From positions 5,108-69,107 of the forward strand of contig CAYGZM010000004.1 of assembly GCA_964354365.1 (NCBI GenBank): 64,000 nt of DNA, written 5' to 3'. This document shows positions 17,866 through 26,552 of this stretch, piece by piece; within the stretch, counting starts at the first letter, position 1, and each line of letters starts with the position of its first letter. The notes under the pieces were generated by a model. The model was not told where the DNA came from. It searched no databases and saw only the letters and a program-made list of their open reading frames with translations. The position numbers and the translations under genes were made by a program. Origin of the DNA: CAYGZM01 sp964354365 (lineage in GTDB: Bacteria > Planctomycetota > Phycisphaerae > Sedimentisphaerales > Anaerobacaceae).

Positions 17866-19827
17866 CTATATCATCTCCATTATGCTCGACATGGACGACT
17901 GAATTGTGGTTATGTACTTCGCCATCGCCTGAAACATCTGCTCGAAAACCAGCAGCTGCGCCGCCTCTTCGTTGATATCCACGCCGCTTATGTCGCCCTG
18001 TTGGCTGCTGAGATTCTGAACAAGCTGTTCGACGTTGTCCTGGCGCATTTGTCGCAGCGAAACATCCTGGCCTACATCCGCCGCCACCCTGCGATAGAAC
18101 TCTCCGCACGTCAGAGACCCCAGGTCCCCGATGGCCTCATCTTTGACCGCCGCCATTCGCAGCGCGTTGGTGTTGTCGGTCATATCGGGGCCGAGAGACG
18201 CTGCGATTCGCCCCGGCGCAGCCGCTACGTCCGAGCACACCGCTATATCACCTGCCCCGTTGCCGAAGAAAAACGTGTTCAGCCCGACCGCCGCCAGCAC
18301 GCCCGATGTATCCGTATCGGCATAAGCGTCCACCTCAAAAGTCTCTCCGTCGTTCAGACTCCCCGCGCCAAGCGCGATCTTGAACCCGTTTCCGACGTCC
18401 AGCTTGTCGCCCGCCGCATAGCCTGAGCCGACATCAAGAGTAGCCACGGCCCCGCCGCTCCCGCCGGTAACAACAAGCTGCAGCGTGCCGTTGCCCACCG
18501 AACCCGTCCCCGAAACTGTGAACGTAAAAGTATCGTTCGCCGTGCCCGTATAAATGCCCGATACCGATACCGCCGGCGGCGACCCCGTCAGGCCGCTTGC
18601 CGTGGGAGTCGGCAGAACGCCCGGAAGAAAATCGAATGTGTAGTTTGCATCAGCCGAGATCTGCAATTTTGAAGACGCCACCGAAGCGCTCAGCCCCGTA
18701 ATCGCTGAAATGTCCGCCGCTATGCTCGTCAGCGAATCCGCCGACGCGTCGATAGTAATCGCGTTGCGAGTTACCGCCCCGGTGCTCGTATTCGTCACCC
18801 TTATATATATCGTCCCGTCCGTCACGGATGAGCCAAAATCGCTCAGATCCTCACTCGTCATTCTCCAGCCGGTCAGCTCCGTGAAGGTGCCCTCCGAGCC
18901 GACCCCCTGAACGTGGTATTGATTTATCTGCTGTATTATCGTGCTGGCCAGAGAGTTCAGGTCGTCGTGAACGCCGGACACAAGCTCATTCTTCAGCGAA
19001 AATAATCCGCCAATCTTGCCGCCCGTAATATCGGTGTAATATGTGGCGGCGTCCTTAACGGAGATCCCCAGCTTGGCATTCTCATCCAGGCCGGCCTCAA
19101 GCTCCACCGTGAAAGCGCCCATCACAACGGGTATCCCCGCGACAATCACATCAACGACGCCGTATGGCCTGTTCTGTGTTTCCAGGCCAATCAGCCCGGC
19201 CATGTCGGATATCAGCTTGTCCCTCTCGTCGCGCAGGTTATTGGCGGAGCCGCCGCCAACTTCAATGCCCTGAATTCGGCTGTTGAGCTCCGCAATCTGG
19301 CCTGCAAGCGTATTGATAGAGTCAACTACGTTCTCGGTCTCCAGCCGGATCTGCGTTTCCAGCCTCGTCAGAAAATCTCCCAGCGCCCTGAATTGACCGG
19401 CCATCGCGTCCGCATCGCTCACAAGCTGGTTCTGCCAAATAACGTCTCCGGGATGCGCGCTCAGATCGGCCAGCGAAGTGAAGAATTTGTCTATCGCCGC
19501 GTTGAGCCCCCCGTCCTCCGTCGAAAGCTCGCCTAGAACGCTTTCAACGGTTTGCAGTGTCACAAGCTCCCGGTCAACCTGGCCCAGCGAGGACCGCTGC
19601 CTGAGAATTTCCTGCTCTAAAAGCCCGTCTATCATCCTCGTGACGCTTTCGACGTCAACGCCCCTCCCAAAAATCATGGAGCCTTCGCGCACCGCCAGTG
19701 AAGGGCTCAACTCTATCCTTTGGCGGTGGTAGCCTTCCGTGGCCGCATTCGCAATATTGTTGCCTATTACGTCGAGCGCCTTTTGGGCCGCAATCAGACC
19801 ACTAATGCCTATGGAATAATCCGACAT
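17866..19827 (-). CDS. flgK: Flagellar hook-associated protein 1
   Basis: The 653-residue protein has the rod/hook family N-terminus (SGLIAAQKALDVIGNNIANA, then TEGYHRQRIELSP). A D0/D1 coiled region follows at about 60-200, including the FlgK-typical ETENVVDSINTLAGQIAELN and NLRDERDKLISDMAGL. The long domain at about 310-540 contains Thr/Gly-rich beta repeats. The C-terminal helix is VDINEEAAQLLVFEQMFQAM with AKYITTIQSSMSSIMEMI. It is longer than many FlgK proteins because of the central insert. The ATG at 19827 lies 28 bases after the chaperone gene stop. FlgK is exported and forms the first hook-filament junction ring with FlgL. Confidence 0.94.
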   Translation of the reverse strand: MSDYSIGISGLIAAQKALDVIGNNIANAATEGYHRQRIELSPSLAVREGSMIFGRGVDVESVTRMIDGLLEQEILRQRSSLGQVDRELVTLQTVESVLGELSTEDGGLNAAIDKFFTSLADLSAHPGDVIWQNQLVSDADAMAGQFRALGDFLTRLETQIRLETENVVDSINTLAGQIAELNSRIQGIEVGGGSANNLRDERDKLISDMAGLIGLETQNRPYGVVDVIVAGIPVVMGAFTVELEAGLDENAKLGISVKDAATYYTDITGGKIGGLFSLKNELVSGVHDDLNSLASTIIQQINQYHVQGVGSEGTFTELTGWRMTSEDLSDFGSSVTDGTIYIRVTNTSTGAVTRNAITIDASADSLTSIAADISAITGLSASVASSKLQISADANYTFDFLPGVLPTPTASGLTGSPPAVSVSGIYTGTANDTFTFTVSGTGSVGNGTLQLVVTGGSGGAVATLDVGSGYAAGDKLDVGNGFKIALGAGSLNDGETFEVDAYADTDTSGVLAAVGLNTFFFGNGAGDIAVCSDVAAAPGRIAASLGPDMTDNTNALRMAAVKDEAIGDLGSLTCGEFYRRVAADVGQDVSLRQMRQDNVEQLVQNLSSQQGDISGVDINEEAAQLLVFEQMFQAMAKYITTIQSSMSSIMEMI

Positions 19828-19855
19828 CTGTTAACCCCGCTCGGGCGCCGGCTTA

Positions 19856-20377
19856 TCAAAGCTCAAAACTCATAAAAGCCGAGTCGCTTTGATGTTTGGC
19901 CGCACCGTCGGAACTATAAGTTATTGCCCCTGTTCTTCCAAGCTCAACGATGCCTCTGAGCATCTCACTATTGAATCTGGCGCAATCAGATAGAAGCATC
20001 GTTGTCTTCAAATGCTCCTTCTTGAGTTTTTCGGTCAACACCCTTAATTCCGCCTTTCTCTGCGCCACTTGAATTCTCTTTTCGCCCGGCAGCACCGCTT
20101 CGAGCCGCGAGAGAGTCATATCGCTCACCCCGCAGTCTAATGCGTCGGCAAATTCCCTTCGCATCGACTGCCGTTTCGATTCATTCGCCGAGTAATTGTC
20201 CGACTCGTCCCGAATAGTCTCAAGCAGCCTGCCCAGGCCCGCCTGATCGCGTTTGACAAGCAGGCTTCGCAATTCGTCAAGCCGGGACAGAGCTCTGCGC
20301 ACGTGGCGAATGTCCTCGTCGAGAACGCCTATCAGCTCATCAACCTTGTCTTCCATTCCGACTATCATTGATTCCAT
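19856..20377 (-). CDS. flgN: FlgN-like export chaperone for hook-associated proteins
   Basis: The 173-residue, almost wholly helical protein has the FlgN architecture: an N-terminal helix (VDELIGVLDEDIRHVRRALS), a short acidic region, and C-terminal helices (LRVLTEKLKKEHLKTTMLLS, FNSEMLRGIVELGRTG). FlgN binds FlgK and FlgL in the cytoplasm before export, and this gene lies directly upstream of both. Sequence conservation in the family is low, so the call relies on length, coiled-coil pattern and position. The ATG at 20377 gives MESMIVGMEDK; an internal ATG at 20356 is possible. A repeat element separates it from flgJ. Confidence 0.8.
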   Translation of the reverse strand: MESMIVGMEDKVDELIGVLDEDIRHVRRALSRLDELRSLLVKRDQAGLGRLLETIRDESDNYSANESKRQSMRREFADALDCGVSDMTLSRLEAVLPGEKRIQVAQRKAELRVLTEKLKKEHLKTTMLLSDCARFNSEMLRGIVELGRTGAITYSSDGAAKHQSDSAFMSFEL

Positions 20378-20420
20378 AGACTTCTATCCGCCCGTGGCCT
20401 GGCCGCCTGACTCTACTGGT

Positions 20421-20504
20421 CGTGGCACGGCCATCCCGGCCGTGGCCGCACGGGCTTGCAGCCCGTGCGACAATAGTTTTCACGGGCTGGAAGCCCGTGC
20501 TACG
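20421..20504. repeat. GTGGCACGG-family palindromic repeat, copy 3, overlapping the flgJ 3' end
   Basis: CGTGGCACGGCC, GCACGGGCTTGCAGCCCGTG and CACGGGCTGGAAGCCCGTG blocks fill the flgJ-flgN gap. The flgJ stop codon (20480-20482) lies inside it, so the last residues of FlgJ are repeat-encoded. Confidence 0.75.
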
Positions 20505-20821
20505 TTGTCCGCCTGCCCCGGGTTCTGAAGCGACTGATATATATCCTTCCACATTCCAAAGCCGCCGGCATCCGCAATGCCCTGTGCCAGATACAGCCAG
20601 AATATCCCCTGCATCTGCTCGGAGGCGCCGTCTCTTTCCAAGCCCCAATCCCCGATGGTGCTCTTCATTGCGTCAAGCAGCTTGGTGATCAGGACCGACT
20701 CAAAATCTCTCGCCGCCCGTATCTCCTTCGCCTGCGAAGCGGCATCGATTGGGCCGGCCTCTTTCAGCAGTGTCGGCATCGGTACGGGTTCGGTCAGCAT
20801 CAAACCTGCCGCGCTGTCCAT
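20480..20821 (-). CDS. flgJ: FlgJ-like rod-capping protein, rod-binding domain only
   Basis: The 113-residue protein has the FlgJ N-terminal rod-binding signature: RAARDFESVLITKLLDAMKS, then GASEQMQGIFWLYLAQGIAD, closing with GGFGMWKDIYQSL. The peptidoglycan hydrolase domain found in enterobacterial FlgJ is absent, as in many phyla, so another muramidase would be needed to pass the rod through the wall. It begins 10 bases after the flgI stop. The final ten residues (ADNVARASSP) come from the palindromic repeat at 20421-20504, so the ancestral protein probably ended near residue 103 or was extended by the repeat. Confidence 0.85.
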   Translation of the reverse strand: MDSAAGLMLTEPVPMPTLLKEAGPIDAASQAKEIRAARDFESVLITKLLDAMKSTIGDWGLERDGASEQMQGIFWLYLAQGIADAGGFGMWKDIYQSLQNPGQADNVARASSP

Positions 20822-20831
20822 AAGCTCGCTC

Positions 20832-21938
20832 CTACATTATCTCTAACTTGGCCTGAAGGGCGCCGGCCTTTCTCAAGGCGTTGAATATCGCTATAAGGTC
20901 CCCAGGCGTTGCTCCTATTGCATTGAGCGCCTTGGCCAATTCCGCCACCGAGACCACCCGCGGCACGGGAACCAGATAACCCTGCTTCTCCTCCACGCTC
21001 ATAAGTGTCTCGGGGACTTTTTCCGTTGTTGCGCCCTCGGAGAACGGCGCCGTCGGCTGAGAAACCGTCTCGGTCTCTTTGATCTTCACAACCAGGCCGC
21101 CCTGAGAAACCGCCACCTCCGATATGCCGACGTTCTGCCCAACCACAATCGTCCCCGTCCGCTCGTTGATAACAACAACCGCCGGCACATCCACTTTAAC
21201 ATCCGGCGTGGTAATCCCGTCAATAAACCCCGCCACTCGCGCCTCGCCAATCTCAGCGGGCACTCTGACCCGGATAGTGCCCGCATCAACCACCGCGGCG
21301 CTGCCGGTGTGCGTCTCATTGATGCTCTTGCTGATACGCTCAGCAGTCGAGAAATCATTGTTCCTCAGACTAAGAGTGATGAATCTTTCCTCTCCGACGT
21401 GCTCCACAAACGTCGCTAATTCCTCCTTCTCCACGACCGCTCCGCCCGGTATTCGCCCGAGAGTCGGATGGTTCTTCGTGATGGAAGCCTGCTTGCCCAC
21501 CGCCGACCACCCGCCAATAAACACCGCACCGTGCGCCTCGGCATACACCTGCCCGTCAAGACCCCTCAACGGCGTCGGCAGCAGCATCCCCCCCTTAAGA
21601 CTCTCAGCATCGCCTATCGAAGAAACGTCAACATCGATCCGCGACCCCTCCCGGGCAAACGGACCGAGCTCCCCTATCACCATAACAACCGCAACATTGC
21701 CGCCCGTAAAATCGGTCGGAGAAAGAACCAGTCCGGAATCGCGGAATATATTTGTCAGTATCTGCTGCGAGGCCAGGGACTTGTCCCCCGTATTCGCCAG
21801 ACCTACCACTAATCCTATCCCCGTCAGCGGATTGCTGCGAACACCCTGAATATCGACGATGTCCTTTATTCGCTCACACCGCCCCAACTCAGCCGGACTC
21901 ATCAGCATTACAAACAAAAGTATCAAACGGATCTTCAT
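20832..21938 (-). CDS. flgI: Flagellar P-ring protein
   Basis: The 368-residue protein starts with a signal peptide (MKIRLILLFVMLMSPAELG). The highly conserved FlgI core follows: IVDIQGVRSNPLTGIGLVVG, GLANTGDKSLASQQILTN, then AVVVINERTGTIVVGQNVGI. The C-terminus has LAKALNAIGATPGDLIAIFN. FlgI assembles in the periplasm around the rod within the peptidoglycan layer, with FlgA as chaperone, and flgA lies two genes upstream in the same operon. Length is normal. The presence of P- and L-ring genes argues for a Gram-negative envelope. Confidence 0.96.
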   Translation of the reverse strand: MKIRLILLFVMLMSPAELGRCERIKDIVDIQGVRSNPLTGIGLVVGLANTGDKSLASQQILTNIFRDSGLVLSPTDFTGGNVAVVMVIGELGPFAREGSRIDVDVSSIGDAESLKGGMLLPTPLRGLDGQVYAEAHGAVFIGGWSAVGKQASITKNHPTLGRIPGGAVVEKEELATFVEHVGEERFITLSLRNNDFSTAERISKSINETHTGSAAVVDAGTIRVRVPAEIGEARVAGFIDGITTPDVKVDVPAVVVINERTGTIVVGQNVGISEVAVSQGGLVVKIKETETVSQPTAPFSEGATTEKVPETLMSVEEKQGYLVPVPRVVSVAELAKALNAIGATPGDLIAIFNALRKAGALQAKLEIM

Positions 21939-21986
21939 ATCGTTACTCTTTCTAAAAAATCCCGGTGCACAGCGCCAAGAACAGGC

Positions 21987-22604
21987 CTAAAACGGCCAGA
22001 GTATGTCAAACAGCCTGCCCAGCCACCCCTGCCTGTTGTATGGCTCCGCAACGCCGGAGTTCTTCGTGATAACACGGAAATTCGCTATCTGTTCGCTCTT
22101 AACGCTATTGTCGAATTCAATGTCGCTCGGCCGGACTATCCCGCTCAATTCGATCTTCTGTATGTCGCCCGCAATGTTCCGGTCGCGCATCCCCATTATC
22201 ACAAGGTTCCCGTTCGGCAGAATGTCCACAACCACCACCGAAACACGATCAACAAAGCTCCGCTCGTCTTTGTAATCAGCCTTGCCCTTCAGCTCGTTGC
22301 TCGATGTCGCCGCCATCGTAAAACCGGGTATGCTCGGCAGAATGTGGTCGATCCCGAGCTCGCCGTTAAACGTGGTTGACTTGTCGGTCTCCTTCTTGAG
22401 GTCTCTCTTTGCCTTGTTATCGACCTTGCTGTCCTCCGTGATCTTCACCGTCAGAATGTCGCCTATCCGGCGAGCCACGTCGTCTGAGTACAAGCTCCTC
22501 ATGTTGTTATCTCTCTTGGCCCATATAGAGTCCGCCAGGACACAGCCGCTCCCGTGGAGCAGGAAAGATATCACAATAACTGTCGGCATTATTCTATTTC
22601 TCAT
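21987..22604 (-). CDS. flgH: Flagellar L-ring protein
   Basis: The 205-residue protein has an N-terminal export signal ending near GSGCVLADSIWAK. The cysteine is in a lipobox-like position but the -3 residue is not the canonical one. Conserved FlgH features follow: SLYSDDVARRIGDILTVKIT, then VSVVVVDILPNGNLVIMGMR and ELSGIVRPSDIEFDNSV. It forms the outer-membrane ring around the flagellar rod. It starts 11 bases after flgA. Length is close to the family norm (about 220). Confidence 0.94.
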   Translation of the reverse strand: MRNRIMPTVIVISFLLHGSGCVLADSIWAKRDNNMRSLYSDDVARRIGDILTVKITEDSKVDNKAKRDLKKETDKSTTFNGELGIDHILPSIPGFTMAATSSNELKGKADYKDERSFVDRVSVVVVDILPNGNLVIMGMRDRNIAGDIQKIELSGIVRPSDIEFDNSVKSEQIANFRVITKNSGVAEPYNRQGWLGRLFDILWPF

Positions 22605-22615
22605 CGTTTTCCCTT

Positions 22616-23617
22616 CTATAAAACCGGTTCCACCGTTCCGTCTTCATTGACCCTCGCCAGGATTATTCGCTGCGAATCGACGTTCCGCACCCTCACGTAT
22701 TCCCCGGCGCCGCCTTCTTCCACTGTCTGTCCCATCGCAGTAACAACAAGTCCCCCTGCCGCAATACGAATAATAACCTTCTGATTGCGCTTGACCACGA
22801 TCGCCGGCTCGACCGGACCTATCATATTGGAGCTCAGCACGGTATTCGCCGGCAGCCTGCGCCTGGCAACGAGGCCGTAAGGTGTGCCCCAATCGGCAGG
22901 CTCGGGATAGTTCGATACCGTCTTTTCCACCTTCACATTCTCCGGGCTGATAACCGCACCGGCCGGTATCTCAACCAGAGTCGCCACCTTGTGGCAGTTG
23001 AACTTCAGGCGAAAGCCTATCTCCCGGCTTGCAATCTCTTTGCCTCCCGAAATCACCGCAATTTGAACTTTTGCCTGGTTTAGAGCGCTGCCGCGAAGCA
23101 GGCGAGGAGAGAGTTTTACGTCCTGGCGTGATCCCTCAAGAACCAGGTTGCCCGGCCCACGCATCAGCTCGGATTCGCAAATCGACCTTGCCGGCGGGTT
23201 CCTCTCCAGAAACAACCGAGCCAAACCCACAAATTCATCCGCACCGATCGTCTGGCCTTGTTGACGCACCTTTATCTCTTCGGCGCCGGTCAGTTTGACT
23301 CTCGACGCGGGGATCCCGTTACTGGCCAGCCTGCTCAAAACGGTCAGCCTGTCAATCGTGACCTGCTGGCCCGGCACCGCAATACGCCCCATCGCAATCT
23401 TGCCGGCTCTGGCAACGAGAGATGCCTCGCCGTGAATTATGCCGATCTGCCCAAGACTCGGAACATTACTATCGACTGCAATTTCTCTCGGCAGGTGAAT
23501 TCGTAGTGAGTCGTCGTGCGATTCACCCTCGCTGGGGGCCCGAGGGGCCTCGGCGCTGCCGCACGGCGAAACCACAAGACACACAATTGCCATAATACCG
23601 ATCGTTCTGCTCATCAT
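22616..23617 (-). CDS. flgA: P-ring assembly chaperone FlgA (SAF domain)
   Basis: The start is taken as the ATG at 23617, ten bases after the flgG stop. It gives a clean signal peptide (MMSRTIGIMAIVCLVVSPCG); the longer frame extends into flgG. The 333-residue protein has a C-terminal SAF domain (VEIPAGAVISPENVKVEKTV, VARRRLPANTVLSSNMIGPV) followed by the FlgA-type end VVTAMGQTVEEGGAGEYVRV with NVDSQRIILARV. FlgA is periplasmic and keeps FlgI competent for P-ring assembly. The N-terminal 110 residues are longer than in enterobacterial FlgA and not recognised. Confidence 0.9.
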   Translation of the reverse strand: MMSRTIGIMAIVCLVVSPCGSAEAPRAPSEGESHDDSLRIHLPREIAVDSNVPSLGQIGIIHGEASLVARAGKIAMGRIAVPGQQVTIDRLTVLSRLASNGIPASRVKLTGAEEIKVRQQGQTIGADEFVGLARLFLERNPPARSICESELMRGPGNLVLEGSRQDVKLSPRLLRGSALNQAKVQIAVISGGKEIASREIGFRLKFNCHKVATLVEIPAGAVISPENVKVEKTVSNYPEPADWGTPYGLVARRRLPANTVLSSNMIGPVEPAIVVKRNQKVIIRIAAGGLVVTAMGQTVEEGGAGEYVRVRNVDSQRIILARVNEDGTVEPVL

Positions 23618-23627
23618 TGCCCCGCTA

Positions 23628-24416
23628 TTAGAATCTTGCAATCTGAATTGCCTGTCGAAGCATCTCATCGGCGGCCAGTATTGCGCGTGAGTTCGTCTCA
23701 TACGCACGCTGGGCCGTTATCAAATTCACAAGCTCGGTTATCATTTGCACATTGGACTTCTCCAGAAACCCCGCCTGAATCTGTCCAAATCCATTCTCTC
23801 CCGCCGTACCGGTCAGCGGCGAACCGCTGGCCTCGGTCTGAGCCAAAAGATTATCCCCCTCGCTCGATAAGCCCGACGGGTTTGGAAACCGAGCCAGCTG
23901 TATATTGCCCACAACCGACTGACTTCCCGAAGATGTCGTGATATTCACGCCTCCGTCCGTCCCGATATTGACGGCTATCGCGTCTGTCGGGATGGTAATG
24001 GCGGGCTCTAAGTAGTAGCCGGAAGCCGTTACCAGCTCACCGTTGGGGCCTTGCTGCAATGCCCCGTCCCGGGTGTACCTTGTCGAGCCGTCCGGCATAC
24101 TCACCTGCAGAAAGCCGTCACCGGTAATGGCTATGTCCAAGTTTCTGCCCGTGGTCATAAGCTCGCCCAGAGTGAACACTTTCACCGTCGATGCCGCCCT
24201 AACTCCGCTGCCCACGTCCAGGCCGCTTGGAGACTTCATACCCGACGACACCTCCGTGCCCGGCTCCCTGATCTTCACGTACAGCAGATCCTGAAAGTCA
24301 ATCTGGCTCCGCTTGAAACCGTTCGTGTTGATATTTGCAAGGTTGTTGGCGGTCACATTAACCATCATCTCCTGGGCGCTCATACCCGTCGCCGCCGTCG
24401 AAAACGCTCTCAACAT
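23628..24416 (-). CDS. flgG: Flagellar distal rod protein
   Basis: The 262-residue protein is colinear with FlgG: MLRAFSTAATGMSAQEMMVN, then VTANNLANINTNGFKRSQID, the FlgG-typical LYVKIREPGTEVSSGMKSP, and the C-terminal VQMITELVNLITAQRAYETN with SRAILAADEMLRQA. The length is exactly that expected. It lies between flgF and flgA. It forms the distal rod inside the L and P rings. Confidence 0.96.
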   Translation of the reverse strand: MLRAFSTAATGMSAQEMMVNVTANNLANINTNGFKRSQIDFQDLLYVKIREPGTEVSSGMKSPSGLDVGSGVRAASTVKVFTLGELMTTGRNLDIAITGDGFLQVSMPDGSTRYTRDGALQQGPNGELVTASGYYLEPAITIPTDAIAVNIGTDGGVNITTSSGSQSVVGNIQLARFPNPSGLSSEGDNLLAQTEASGSPLTGTAGENGFGQIQAGFLEKSNVQMITELVNLITAQRAYETNSRAILAADEMLRQAIQIARF

Positions 24417-24464
24417 CTTGTTCTTCTCCTTAATTTACCCGCTGCAAAATGCGATCCGGATAAA

Positions 24465-25196
24465 TCAGCTCATAGCCACATCAATAATGCTTCTGGAAGT
24501 GTCTCTCTGCGCCGAGAAAAACTGCATATTCGCCTCGTAGAGCCTCGACACCATCATCATATCCACCAGCTCCTCAACTAAATGAACGTTCGATGATTCC
24601 TGATACCCCTGCTTGACAACTACATTTGCCGCAGCTTCCGGCTTCACATCCGCCGGCGCCCCAAAACAGCTCGCCCCCGCCATAAAAAGCTCCTTCTCGT
24701 TCCCCTTGAAATCCGCCAGCCTGAATTTGCCTATCTCCGCCCCCGCCACGCTTATCCTTCCCTCACTTGAAACGCTGACCTGCGAAAGCGCGACATTCGG
24801 AGGAATCGTTATCGGCCCCGATTCGCCCGCTACAAGCCTTCCCTCCGCATCCACAATCTGACCGTTCTGATTCAGGCGAAACATCCCGTTGCGCGTATAG
24901 AGCTGGCCTTCCGGCGTCTCTATCACAAAAAAGCCCTTCCCCGCCAGTGCAAAGTCCAGCGGACGACCGCTTTCCACAAAGCCGCCCTGTGTAAAATCAT
25001 GCACCGACTCCAGCTCCGCTCCATCGCCCGCCTCCGCCTGCGTGCCCGCATCCTGAGCCATCAGCGACTTTGAAAACGTGTTGCAGCGGCGCTTAAAGCC
25101 AACGGTGCTCACGTTCGCCATATTGTGCGCAATGACGTCGAATTCCTGCCTTAGACCGCTGATGGATGAACTTACCTGTGACACAATATCCGACAT
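24465..25196 (-). CDS. flgF: Flagellar proximal rod protein, FlgF type
   Basis: The start is the ATG at 25196, one base after the stop of the PilZ gene. A longer in-frame extension would overlap that gene and precede the conserved N-terminus, so it was rejected. The 243-residue protein shows the rod-family N-terminus (SSISGLRQEFDVIAHNMANV, STVGFKRRC), a mid-domain FALAGKGFFVIETPEGQLYT, and the C-terminal SNVHLVEELVDMMMVSRLYE. Position before flgG and length favour FlgF over a second FlgG. It ends in RDTSRSIIDVAMS, slightly diverged from canonical. Confidence 0.88.
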   Translation of the reverse strand: MSDIVSQVSSSISGLRQEFDVIAHNMANVSTVGFKRRCNTFSKSLMAQDAGTQAEAGDGAELESVHDFTQGGFVESGRPLDFALAGKGFFVIETPEGQLYTRNGMFRLNQNGQIVDAEGRLVAGESGPITIPPNVALSQVSVSSEGRISVAGAEIGKFRLADFKGNEKELFMAGASCFGAPADVKPEAAANVVVKQGYQESSNVHLVEELVDMMMVSRLYEANMQFFSAQRDTSRSIIDVAMS

Positions 25197-25197
25197 T

Positions 25198-26541
25198 TCA
25201 TACTCCCCGGGCAACCGAAGCCTCCACAACGGCCTCTTGCTCGCCAACCGAAGCACGCGCCTCCCCGCCAGGCCGCTCGGCCCCTTGTTGGGGGGACGCA
25301 GGGGCTTTGGCTCTGGCGCTTGCTCGCAGCGATGCCGCATTCGTCGCGCAAATCAAATCATCCACGTCCGAGTCCTTCAAGCTCGTCAATTCAACCGCTA
25401 TTGAAAAACCGTTTTCCACGGCCCTGATGTGCCTGACCTCGCCGACGTCTTCTACTATCTTCACTGTTGATGCCTTGCCGCCGGCCTCGCCTCGCATCAA
25501 ATCGGCGTCCTCCTCATCCAAGCTGAATGCCACAAGCACTCTCTCGCCCACATCTACTGCCAGGGCGGACTCGATTCGCAACCCGGGACCAGCCAGCTCC
25601 GTCACCACCCCCGCCACAAATTCAGGCGGACCCCACTTATCGGAAGACATTACCGGTATCGCTTGGCCTGTTCTCCCATCATCCGGCCCCGCGCCGCCGG
25701 TCTGGGCGAATATCCTCGCAAATGGGAAATACGCAACGAAACAACGCAGCCGCGTCGCAACACGTAGAAAACGTCTGCGATTGACAAACCGCAAATTATC
25801 GCTGTGATTCAAAACCAGAGTGTCGCCGTCGTAGCTGATCACCGTAGTATCAAATTCCCAAACCGATGCCCCCGAATAGTACCGCACACACCACGTCTCG
25901 CCAAAAATAACCTTTACCGGCGTCGTCAGCGTGACGGCAAGCTCCGCATCGCTGTTTCTCTTGACGGTTGCCTCAATGTCCGTTGAAGCACGAGCCTTTC
26001 GTCTGGTGACATAGAGTTTCTTGCCCGCCGGAATCTGCCTGCTGCTCAACACCTTCGGTCCGCCCGCCGATTCTCCCATAGCAGATGGTTGTTTGCCGAA
26101 ACCAAGCTTCTCACGCAGAAATGAAATCTCCGTCTTCAACAACTCGCTGTCGCCATCCGTCCGCTCGCCGCCTATGCCCTCCTCGAGCACCCTGGCCGCG
26201 CCAATCCCAAAAGCCGAGCCCATCGTAAAAATCGACTCCGGCCGCTTCAGCCCCGCTTTATTCGCCGCTATCGCCAGAAGCTGGCACTCACGATTGCTCA
26301 AACCTCGCTGCCTGGCATATTCAATAAACGATCTGCCCGTGCCCTTTCGCTCCTGCCTCGCCCGATTCAAGCTCACCCACAAAAACAGCCCCACCAGCAG
26401 AATCAACGCCGCAATGCACACAAAAATCATCCAGCGCTCCGGTGTGAAATTGCTGGTGAGCTTGCGGGCGGCGGACAAACGCTCCAATGGCGTCAGCGCT
26501 ACAAAGACCCCATCGAGAACGAAACTAATTGCAGGCAACAT
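25198..26541 (-). CDS. Membrane-anchored PilZ-domain protein
   Basis: The 447-residue protein has one transmembrane helix at about residues 40-60 (WMIFVCIAALILLVGLFLWV). A helical cytoplasmic region follows at about 70-140. A PilZ domain begins near residue 245, with RRRFLRVATRLRCF supplying the RxxxR c-di-GMP contact motif. The ATG at 26541 is preferred over the one at 26547 because AGGAG then stands eight bases upstream. The Pro/Ala/Gly-rich tail (about 420-447) looks repeat-derived. It is inserted between flgE and flgF in the hook/rod operon, so c-di-GMP control of flagellar assembly or rotation is a reasonable inference. Confidence 0.8.
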   Translation of the reverse strand: MLPAISFVLDGVFVALTPLERLSAARKLTSNFTPERWMIFVCIAALILLVGLFLWVSLNRARQERKGTGRSFIEYARQRGLSNRECQLLAIAANKAGLKRPESIFTMGSAFGIGAARVLEEGIGGERTDGDSELLKTEISFLREKLGFGKQPSAMGESAGGPKVLSSRQIPAGKKLYVTRRKARASTDIEATVKRNSDAELAVTLTTPVKVIFGETWCVRYYSGASVWEFDTTVISYDGDTLVLNHSDNLRFVNRRRFLRVATRLRCFVAYFPFARIFAQTGGAGPDDGRTGQAIPVMSSDKWGPPEFVAGVVTELAGPGLRIESALAVDVGERVLVAFSLDEEDADLMRGEAGGKASTVKIVEDVGEVRHIRAVENGFSIAVELTSLKDSDVDDLICATNAASLRASARAKAPASPQQGAERPGGEARASVGEQEAVVEASVARGV

Positions 26542-26552
26542 CGTCATTGCTC

